64,000 nt of DNA from Corythucha ciliata (taxonomy: Eukaryota > Arthropoda > Insecta > Hemiptera > Tingidae), in NCBI GenBank assembly GCA_038030265.1, contig CM075937.1, positions 38,296,198-38,360,197 on the forward strand, in the 5' to 3' direction. The number at the start of each line of letters is the position of its first letter. Positions within the stretch are counted from its first letter, which is position 1. The translations under genes and the position numbers were made by a program. Of this stretch, positions 55,701 to 64,000 are shown in pieces. Under the pieces are notes generated by a model. The model saw only the letters and a program-made list of their open reading frames with translations, made no database searches and was not told the origin of the DNA.

Positions 55701-58700
55701 CTCGGACTGTTGCCACGCGACGAGTAGGAACTACTTGACGAGTGTCGACGAATGATTTTCGATGCTTCGGCGGGTGTGGTAAATCGAAAATTGTTTTGTT
55801 CTTGATTGTTTCGACTCACTGGCGTCGAGTGCTCCGATTCAATCGACTCGATCGACGGTTTTCTCGACAGTGATTTGTCCTGGGCGCGAAGTCGTACGCT
55901 CGATCCCTCTGATCGTGACGACGTCGCTTCGAGAATGGCCGATTCTACTTCTTGAGCCTTCTTCTTTAAAACCTGAAACAAAACAGAGATGATGTAGAAG
56001 ATTCGGCAACACCTTGCACGTTCTTTAGTGCTGACCTACAAGTCCCCCCCCCCCCACGTAAACGACCAAAGCGGAGATGCTCCTAAGCTGCCTCCACTCA
56101 TCGGCCCTAAGGAGAATGTCACCCGCTCTAAGAGTCACCCCCTCCCCAGAGCTGAAAGGTGTCAGCGATATAACAATTTTTAGGGCGGAAAATAGTCACG
56201 AAACTGCGAAGATTTAGGGTGGTCAAAGCGTCGAAATTCGTCAAAATTGCAAGTTTCGAGTCTAAATATCAGTGATGAGCATGTTTCGGGTTAAAATAGT
56301 CGGAAAACTGTTTGATTGCAAGGATTGTCCCCCCAAAATTACTATTTCAGGGGGAAAACTGTGAAATTGTGATGCGTGGGGCATGATTATACGGGTCATT
56401 CGATGACTAAGCAGAGCAGTCAGTCGATAAACAAATTTCAAGGCCAAATAATCGCAAAATTGCCACATTCGGTGCTAAATTAGATGTTTTGGGTCTTCAA
56501 TTAAATTGCTTCAGTTAAATTGCCGGTTTCGGTGCTAAATAGCTCTCAAAATTGAAAGTAGTGGCCAAAAAGCCAAGATTTGAAGCCTAAATCGCCGCAA
56601 AAGTGTGAGTTTCGATGGAAGATATACGTGAAGTCAAAATTTCGGGCAAAACTGCTTGTTTTCGGAGATAAATAGCAGGAATTGAAAGTTTTGGTTTATT
56701 ATTTCCGCGAAATTTCAAGTTTCAGGGTTTTTTTTTATACAACGAGCAATGCATCACAGGGAGTCTTAATAAATATGCCAAATCTTAATAAATAGCTGGG
56801 AAATTACATATTTCTGACTTGAATACCCGCGAAATTGCAAGTTTTGTGCATTTTATTTCTAGTAGTCATGGAGCCTCGACATCACTCAAACGCCTGACAC
56901 AGCCGCGAGTTTGCATCATACAGAGCTAAATATCCGCTTGCTTGATTCTAGCAGCGAATCAAAAAACTTTTTATACCTTTTAGCTGCGAATTAACGATCT
57001 ATTCACATACAGCGACGAATTAGCAATTTTTCTCAATTTTAGCCGCGATTGAACGTTTTTCTCAATGTTAGCTCCGAATTAGCATTTTTTATAAAATTCA
57101 GCCGTCTAATAGCGCTTTTTTAAATTTTCAAAAAGCAAATTCAAATAGCTCCAATCACAAAAACGCTCAGACTACAGGACGTTCCCTAAAAATTTACTCA
57201 CCCCAAAAATCTGCAACTGCCAAGCGGTCAAAACACGAAAAGCGCTAACCACAAAACACTCAAACGCTTAAGACCACCACAACACTCTAAGGGTGCGTTC
57301 ATAGTGAATCACCTTCACTGCGATACCTCGATGAGCGATGCCCCGATGAAACATCGATGAAGAACAAACATCAATAATTGTATGGGACTGTTCATAGTGA
57401 AGCACCCTCACTGCGATGTGATCTTCGATACGTCGCTACTATCATCGATGATTTGAACCATATGGTTCCTCGACCCCCCTCCCGTCCGTTGCCTTTTTTT
57501 TTTCTTTTCAAAATCTTTCAAAGTCCACCTTCAAACAATTTACGTAAGTCACGCACACCTGTTTCCTTCAAGCTTTAACCCTTATTTAGAAAAAAAAAAA
57601 AAGCAACGGACAGTGAAGGTGATTCACTATGAACGCACCCTAACGAGGCGCGGATTCAAAGTTCACCTCAAAGGTGGCGGAGGGGAGGGGGCAAAATACC
57701 CCCGTCCCACCAACAAAGGAAAACTCATCAATTTGCCAGGATTTCATGTCTTTCCAGGAATTTAGTATTGCGTGGTGGACAGGGGCGTACCTAAAGGGAT
57801 AAAAAAAAGGATGGACACGCCACCGGCGGCAACCACACAGTTGCAGCGGTTTACTTAGGGAGTTCCGGACATCGGGGCCAACTTTTTTTATGTAGATATA
57901 GGTTACACAAGGGTTACCTTATCACGATTTGCATAGGATTGCATGGTATGGGGGGTAGATAACAGTCCACCTAAATATAACCTCTTTGGCCCCGATGTCG
58001 GCCTGCCTCCTTAGGCAGCTTTTCTCACACTCTCTCACTCACTCCTCGCTCTCTCCCACTATCACTCGCTCTCTGTCTCGGATAGCAACAGACTATTGCG
58101 GACCAAAACCTCTCGGGCCCCGGAGCGGAAATATCTACGGCACCCCTTAGTCTCTAAATAAACAAGAAATATAATTTTTAAGTCAAGTTTGATTATGGAT
58201 TTTTCCTCACTTGATCGACGGTTTAGAGTTATTTCTACACGCTATCCGCCAATGAGGAAGTAACACATTTTCCGAAATCATGCTGTCGTGATAGCTTGGG
58301 TACCAAAACTCATGAAATCACGATCCGTTCAAATAAAATCAGGCCCTATACTTTTTTATTAATTTTTAAAACTATTAGGTTGCGGGACCCATTTGAAATA
58401 GGCTAGATAGACTGATGACGTAATAACAGCATTCGTGTGACCTCCACAATAGCTTCCCACAAATCAAACAATAGGACTTAAGAGAATGGAAAGGACAAGA
58501 AGGGGCAAGACATGATAACAGCAACGATGCGGAGGGGTGGGAGGGATCACAACCCCTTAATCACGTCACGAGTCACAGACCGGCCGTTTAAGGTAACAAA
58601 TAAATTGGCAAATTTTATTAGTTCGCTATAAATCGAAACCAATCATGTACGCACTAATATTCAATTCCTTGTCATATTTAGTCATTTTCTTTCGAAAGAA

Positions 58701-61700
58701 AATGTTTCCAGCGATTTTTATTTTTTATGTTACTTCCTCATTAGTGCCTTTGCTCAGTTTAAGCCGCCAATTATCGCTTTTATCAATTTTGGCCGCAATT
58801 AGGTAAAGTTTCTCTCAATTTTAGCCGCGAAGTAGTGGCTTTTTCACCTATAGCCGTGATTTTGCGCCTTTTCTTAATTTCAGCCACAGAGTCACCTTCA
58901 AAAGCTGCTAATTTGTGTATTCTCAATTTTAGCAATCAATTGGAGCTTTTACTACACATTATCCATGAATTGGTGATTTTCCTCAATTTTAGCCACGAAT
59001 TCGCGTTTTCCACAATTTTACCGGCAAACTACCGATTTTTTACCCATTTTTAGCAGCGAATTAGCACTTTTCTCAATATTAGCTGCGTATCTGTGTTTTT
59101 CGCAATTTCAGCCGCCTATTCACGTTTTTTCTACACCTTGTTCGCGAGTTAGGGCTTTTTCTACATTCAGTTTCATCCACAAACTAAGCGACATCTATCA
59201 AATATTTCACCCACGAATTAATTAGCGATTCTTTTCAGTGTTGGCTGAGAATCAATGTCCTAATTTTAGTCGTTAATTATAGCGCTTTTTCTCAATTTTA
59301 TTGCAGCGATTTAATTCGCGATTTTTCTAAATTTTGACCGTGAATTAATGGCGTTTGCCCTAATTTTAGCCGCTAATTAGCGCGTTTTTTAGATTATCTA
59401 GAATGAGCGATTTTGCTAAATTTCCGCACCGAATTTACATTAAGCCATGAATAAGCGCTCAAATTTTTGCCTTGAATTAGTGTTTTTCTCCATTTTAGCC
59501 GCAAATTATACATTTTCGATACTTTTAACTCGCCAACTAGCTGGTTGCCTCCAGAAAGAACGAATTGGCGTTTACTCAATTTTTGCTTCCGCGATTGCAA
59601 GGGCGGACAGGGCAAGGATTGGCAGCTGCTCGCACCACTCGTCTTTGTTCGAAACCGGAAACCGTCAATTTTCCAATCCAAAATGACTGATTAGCATTAA
59701 AACTTAACATTTTTTGCCCTCCAAAACCGTGAAATATTGAAATTTCGCCCGAGAAACGGATGTTTTACAGAAAAAATAATGAATTTCTGCAAATTCGCTT
59801 CAAGGGCAAAAATTGAGGAAAACGATCATTTGCGGGTAATTTAAAAAAAAAAAAAAACGCTGATTCACGGCTGAAATGAAGAAAAGACGCTAATTAGCGG
59901 CTAAAATTGGAACCAAAACGGGGGGGGGGGAGATAAATCGCTCATTCACGGCTGAAATGGAGAAAAAACGCTAACTTGTAGCTGATATTGAGACATACGA
60001 TATAGTGCTAATTCGCGGCTAAAATGGGAAAAAGTGCTGATTTGTAGTTCAAATTATTTTTATTTGAAATAGTTATTCGTCAATAGTTTGGGCGCTGTCG
60101 TGGCCGGCTTGTCCGGGTTCTTAATTTTAGCCGCTAAATAGAGATTTTCCCCAATTTTTACCGTGATTCAGTTCTCGCATATTAACGCCATTTCTCTTTT
60201 CTATCCCCGAATGGGCGATTTCTGATAATTGCAGTGCGAATTTGCCTAAAGCCTGTTGCGGTTTCCCCCAAATCATGAAACCCAAAAACACGCAGTTCCA
60301 CCCAAAGTCGTGCGGCCACTGATAACAGCCCAACAGTCTTGAAACGCTGGAATCACAGTGAAAACACCTTCGGCCGACTCGACTGATGGAAAATCCGGTT
60401 TAATTTTCGATTTCCTCGCGCCGTTAAACCCCAGGTTAAGTCCCTTGGACAAAGGGAAATAGGAAAATGCAGCCGTCTCGGGCTAAAATGTCCCTTAAGG
60501 GAGGCGTCAGCATCCCTTTAACCCTCACGAAACCTAGCTGTTGTAATTACAAACCCAAAAAACTAGCAAATAACGTCAGAATATCGTAGTTCAAACAGAG
60601 CTTTAAATCAATTTAAAGACCGTAGGCTTGGTTGAATGCCCCAGAAGCTGACAGAATCAGCCTATTTGGTCAGAAATGTGGAGATTTTGCCTGTAAAATG
60701 AACTCTTCGGCCAGGATTTCTGGAAACACAGCCGGGTCCAGCAGGGTGTGTTGGGCAGGCCTGTCGATTTTTGCCTGAACGACTACTGCTGCTTTGTGGT
60801 CTAGCTGGTATTGGGTCGTTAGGCCATTTTCCCTGACTAAAGTCATGAAATGGGTCAACTTCCCGACTCTTCCATGCTTTTCCAGGCCCAGTTTTTAGTT
60901 TCCTCAACATTAGGCCCGGGGCGACGGCTTGGCCCCACGCGAAATGAAACAGATCAAAAATGGTTGTTGAAGGGAACCATTCCAAGAGTGAAATCAACAG
61001 GTATCCTGGTCATTTCAGACAGTGTCCGGCCGAGAAGTCTAGAGCACCCCCACTCCCCTCAATTCCATACTTTAAAACGTATCAATTTCACGGTTAAATA
61101 ATGGCAATGTACCTTCTTGAGGCGACGTTTGGACGACAAGAAGCGCTCTTTGGTTTCGCTCTCCCCCTTCTCCATTTCGTAGAGCATGTTGATGGCGCCT
61201 TCGTCTTGAAGAAGCTTTTGAAGTTCGCTCGTACGTTTTTTAGGCCGTTGATTTTGTGACGTTGACGAGGCGTCCGAAGTTGAACTCGCACCCGTTTTAC
61301 TGTTGTTATTGTTAGTCTCCGAGTTCCTGGACCGACTCTTTCTCCCGGACACTTCCATGAGTTGTTTGAGGGCGAGTTCCCTTTCCAGTTGAGGGTCGAT
61401 GTTCAAATCCTTTGGAATGCCTCGCGGTCCCCTCATCGTATTGCCCGACGATTTTTTCTCTTTGGCTGGAGAATGCTTGGGCTTTTCAACGTAGTGACTT
61501 TGAGCGCCGTCTTGAAGTATTGTCAAGAGTTCAACGGCGTTTAAAACTTTGTTCTCGTCCCTCAGTTTGGGCTTTTTTTCCGACGGCGGCAACGAGTCAA
61601 CGGGGGCAACCGCCGGAGACGGCTGTACTGGTTCTAAAAGGGGCGGTATACGAATCTGACTCGCCTGTTGCATTGCGACGAACACGTCTACACCGTCTGG

Positions 61701-61870
61701 ACAGCTCTGACGCTTCCTCTCGGCTCGCAGGGATATCTCGTGGGCGATCTCGGCCGCCGTAACATGGACTTGGTCAACGGCGGTTTCCTCGGGGGCTTGG
61801 GCTCGTAGCGCCTCTCGGTCGTGGTGGAGCTGTTGCTCGTGTCCGTCGGACCCGAGCCGTTCGTCGACAT
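52734..61870 (-). CDS. CDYL-like protein: long disordered N-terminus plus crotonase domain
   Basis: Exons: 61870/61889-61113, 55972-54881, 54818-54622, 54559-54205 and 52886-52734 (TAA); phases 0/0/2/0 all match. The first two encode low-complexity, Ser/Pro/Glu-rich sequence with short helical blocks (AAEIAHEISLRAERKRQS, LQKLLQDEGAINMLYEMEKG, KKKAQEVESAILEA) and a poly-Glu/poly-Ala tract. The last three form an enoyl-CoA hydratase/isomerase fold: AIILSCPSSS, VYCNGVDLPSLLDDD, GRPIITGVSGQAVGLGVVML, CDVVFADETASFYTPYALLG, then the C-terminal helices. It best resembles the CDYL crotonase module, which binds CoA or acts as a corepressor scaffold (family knowledge). No chromodomain is seen in the window. 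The N-terminal frame is unsettled: the ATG at 61870 is one frame off the body (see findings). Intron 1 holds 5 kb of repeats; the last intron holds another gene on +. Confidence 0.82.
53288..54145 (+). CDS. Secreted cysteine-rich protein nested in an intron of the CDYL-like gene
   Basis: Exons 53288-53407, 53471-53881 and 53960-54145 (TAG), all phase 0, about 238 residues. The signal peptide is MKPGLLVIWLCLNFYLAFG. The mature protein is cysteine-rich (LCDTAESVCG, LCRCPDSQCPFAW, LKLCTSVNNVELCG, LHCRCDW, FYKCQSGAFCG, YYQCSCPKDHLCI, AHCVKNEV) with several N-glycosylation sequons (NRS, NAT, NVS). An extracellular disulfide-bonded role is inferred; I do not recognise the family. The whole gene sits on the opposite strand inside the last intron (52887-54204) of the CDYL-like gene, and its stop is 60 bp from that gene's exon. 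Confidence 0.82.
54170..54192 (+). terminator. Tandem poly(A) signals of the nested secreted gene
   Basis: AATAAA at 54170-54175 and again at 54187-54192, 25 and 42 bp after the TAG and just before the opposite-strand exon that ends at 54205. Cleavage would then fall inside the antisense of that exon. Confidence 0.6.
56150..56950. repeat. Type C ~30-bp repeat array
   Basis: Units 'CGCGAAATTGCAAGTTT' + 'CGGGGCTAAATA', period about 30-40 bp, in the first visible intron of the CDYL-like gene. A C-run lies near 56045. Confidence 0.6.
57291..57640. mobile_element. 350-bp MITE, PIF/Harbinger type, TAA target duplication
   Basis: Inverted ends of 30 bp, starting GGGTGCGTTCATAGTGAATC and ending GATTCACTATGAACGCACCC, flanked by TAA (57288-57290, 57641-57643). 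A second, partial left-end module occurs inside near 57391. No transposase ORF. Confidence 0.88.
57858..58010. mobile_element. 153-bp MITE with TTA target duplication
   Basis: Left GGGAGTTCCGGACATCGGGG and right CCCCGATGTCGGCCTGCCTCC are imperfect inverted repeats, flanked by TTA (57855-57857, 58011-58013). The paralogous repeat copy at 600-640 shows the uninterrupted site. Confidence 0.8.
58098..58250 (+). repeat. 'GGCGGACC' head repeat, copy 4
   Basis: 'TTGCGGACCAAAACC', 'GGGCCCCGGAGCGGAAATAT', then 'AATAAACAAGAAATATAATT' and 'CTATCCGCCAATGAG'. It is colinear with 10868-11040, including the transition to array-like words. Confidence 0.6.
58251..58735. other. Intronic sequence, unrecognised
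   Basis: No repeat unit, gene or hairpin is recognised between the head repeat and the next array. Confidence 0.3.
58740..59700 (+). repeat. Type A ~30-bp repeat array, forward
   Basis: About 30 units 'CTCAATTTTAGCCGCGAAT(T)AGCG'-like in the intron of the CDYL-like gene. Confidence 0.7.
59800..60060 (-). repeat. Type A ~30-bp repeat array, inverted
   Basis: Units 'GCTAAAATTGGAACC', 'GGCTGAAATGGAGAAAAAACG'. It faces the forward array at 58740-59700 with 100 bp between, making a large imperfect inverted arrangement. Confidence 0.6.
60660..60870 (-). other. Coding-like segment of unknown origin
   Basis: On - one frame reads HFMTLVRENGLTTQYQLDH, then AAVVVQAKIDRPAQHTLLD and PAVFPEILAEEF, which looks more protein-like than typical repeat ORFs. 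A TAA closes the frame just upstream, no clear splice sites bound it, and the other frame (60662-60997) is also open. It could be a transposon fragment or an alternative exon of the surrounding gene. Confidence 0.25.
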
Positions 61871-61899
61871 GGTCAGATTGTTTTGATGCTCAACTCTGT

Positions 61900-64000
61900 A
61901 GTTTTAGGCTACATCTGCGCTAAAGCGACGCCCAGCCCATCATTATCTTTTCAAAGGCAATTACGAGGCTCCAGTTTACCTTTTATCCAAAAAAAAAAAA
62001 AAAGTCCACTTGTTGATTTCACACAACTTAATTTCTCACTTAATCCAACACTATTTCACCCGAATTTTCGAACACTGCTCTAGAAACTAGAAATATAATA
62101 ATTTGATTGTTTACGAAAGCGATACGCGATAGCCAGCAAAAGGGATTTATGCTTGGGTTAACTTTCATTCCCTTCAACTCAACGTTGAACAGCTTTGAAG
62201 CAGGAGCACTGCCTCGTTGCCCTTAAAACGAAAACTCGCGTGAAGACACTATAATCGACAGTCTTGAACTCTTTTCCATGCGAGGAAATTGAAAGTTTTA
62301 AAATGAGTGTTTCTAAAAACTAATAAAGTGACCTACAAAAAATACACAACGTTGATATTCAAAGAAATCGATTGTTTGTGACGTACGACGCTACGCGCGC
62401 CACCACGATGTTGAGAGCTAAACAGTAACGTAAATGAGAAGTGCGCGCGTTAACATTATTATTAGGGTTTTTTTTTGTATATCTGCTCAAAAATAAAAAG
62501 TTTAAACTTCGATTTAAAAAAAACTATTTGGAAAAAAGCTCTCTCTTACTTTGGATTCCAGATAGATCAGGGTTGAGCGCACTTCACATTAATGTTTCTG
62601 TCTTTCCTGGTAAAAATAACTAAATAACTGTAGTTAACGTTGAATAAATAAAAATAAATAATACACTGAACGTATGTGCGACAATAATGGAACTTACAAG
62701 GACTGAAGGCCGGTTTATGGATAAAAATACTCTTCTTATAACCAATCCAATCTGTTTCTGGAGCTAATTAAGTAACAGTTTTATGCTTGAATGAGCTGCA
62801 GCTTCTACAGTGGAGTTTAGGGTCTAGGGTGACCTTTTGATGAGATGTAGAAATGGTTTCCGAGGAAGCCTCCGGAACGAAAAATTAGGGCGATTGCGAT
62901 GGAAAGTAGGACATATCATTTGACCACCTACGTAGATCCGTTTGAAGTTAAAATTGTTGTTTACTCGACTTGGGAGTCGTGCTTCTTTGTAATGTAACGG
63001 CTAAGGAGTAGAGCCAAGTTTAGCCATGAATAATATTGCTCTGAGTGTTTATACACGGTGGGGGGGGGGGCATTGCTAACAAGATTCTAGGACGAAAAAC
63101 TGTCGTTGTAAGCCAAATAACTTGGTGATTAAAATCACGCATTAATAGATTTTGCTTGAAATAACAAAATTATGGTACCTAGTTGCTTTATATCATTCAA
63201 AGAGATTGATGGTGTTGAGCGATTTTTGTTTCAATTGGGATTTTCGAAACTCCCGTTCCGGTGGCTCACCCGGCAGGTGCTGCTTCCCTACTTTACAGGG
63301 AAGTTGGGAAACCACATGGCCTCTTGACGTCGACTCTTCACTCTTCAGTCGTCTCATCGGCGCGGTGATAATAAAAATACTTGTCGTGTTGAGTGTCTAA
63401 ATCTTTTTTTGTGTGTGTTTACCGACTCGAGGCTGAACGATGTGGGGCTTGTCATTCGTTTAAATCGTGAGTAAAATACATTATTATAGCACAGATTATT
63501 TCCGCGTTTTAATTTACACCGAAATTGTTCGCTAAAAATGAGCGTAGCTTCTCCTGACCGAGCCATTCCTTTTTTCCATTTCCAAGCTACTGCTACTGGT
63601 CGTCCAGGAGATGCCTGTTTTTTACTGCGTTACTTCGCGCTGTTCTCCCGCCACCCCTCAGTGTCTTTTTCTCTCTTAATTAGCCGAAAATAAGTGATAG
63701 AATGGCGAACTTGCACATTTTTCAAAAGTTGGTTTTTCTTAAAGAGGGCGCTTCCACAAACCTATTGCTCACATTAAACTTTGAAATCAATCAAGTATGC
63801 TTTTTTAGCGAATTTTTAAAAATTTTGAGTGAGGGTTCGATTACGTCAAAACTTATTTATTGAAATGGATAATGCGGGGAAGAGGGGATTAGACGCGGTT
63901 ACGAGGGTTTACGCGGGGAGGGAAATGTTTCTTGTTATTTGTTAACAAACAATTCTAGTGTTTCCTCAAATGCTTCACAGGTAAGGATTTACGTCATTTC
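61900..64000. other. Upstream flank of the CDYL-like gene, nothing recognised
   Basis: AT-rich, essentially without the ~30-bp arrays. No coding exon, RNA gene or transposon end that I can support. A G10 run lies at about 63060-63069. It may hold the promoter and 5' exon of the CDYL-like gene. Confidence 0.3.

Larger units (their letters stand above)
56960..58097 (+). repeat. Long interspersed repeat, copy 2, carrying two MITEs
   Basis: Same order of words as 1-660: type-A units, 'CAAATAGCTCCA', 'GGACGTTCCCT', 'AGGCGCGGATTCA', 'AAACTCATCAATTT', 'CACGCCACCGGCGGCAA', 'CAGTTGCAGCG'. It is interrupted at 57291-57640 and 57858-58010 by MITEs absent from copy 1. Confidence 0.65.

Overview
The window looks like nuclear DNA of an arthropod, most likely an insect. 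The coding genes have short introns with GT...AG borders. The class I histone deacetylase carries the acidic, RKRPRL-ending tail typical of insect Rpd3. Most of the remaining DNA is old transposons and degenerate ~30-bp repeats. There are no bacterial-type operons and no CRISPR array. Species cannot be fixed from the sequence alone.

Layout. 1-2.5 kb: an interspersed repeat and ~30-bp repeat arrays. 2.6-4.3 kb: Rpd3/HDAC1 on +, with its first coding exon missing from the window. 4.9-14 kb: nested MITEs and large ~30-bp arrays, with a recently duplicated ~475-bp block. 14.7-28.3 kb: a DDX5/DDX17 (p68) DEAD-box helicase on -, with long repeat-filled introns and an AT-rich probable 3' UTR. 28.8-35 kb: MITEs, a composite tandem/inverted repeat and more arrays. 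35.7-37.5 kb: three very tightly packed - strand coding sequences (AROS/RPS19BP1 homologue, a 70-aa two-span membrane protein, nicotinamide riboside kinase) separated by 8 and 27 nt. 37.8-41.4 kb: arrays and a PIF/Harbinger element. 41.7-42.1 kb: a small secreted peptide precursor on -. 43.8-46.8 kb: a young 5'-truncated non-LTR retrotransposon with poly(A) and target-site duplication. 47-52 kb: mostly repeats. 52.7-61.9 kb: a CDYL-like protein with a C-terminal crotonase domain on -, whose last intron contains a complete + strand gene for a secreted cysteine-rich protein. 56.2-60.1 kb: arrays and PIF-type MITEs whose empty sites can be read from a paralogous copy at 1-0.66 kb. 62-64 kb: nothing recognised.

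How it fits together. The host genes are unrelated housekeeping or regulatory genes: chromatin deacetylation, RNA helicase, NAD salvage, a ribosomal/SIRT1-linked factor, and a crotonase-fold chromatin-type protein. The AROS / membrane protein / NRK trio is the only group whose spacing suggests joint expression, possibly one polycistronic transcript. The dominant non-coding theme is three families of degenerate ~30-bp-period repeats that share a CCGCGAAATT-like core and occur in both orientations. One family often starts beside a conserved 'CACTGGCGGACC' head sequence.

All coordinates, splice sites and family names were read by eye. No database search or alignment program was run.
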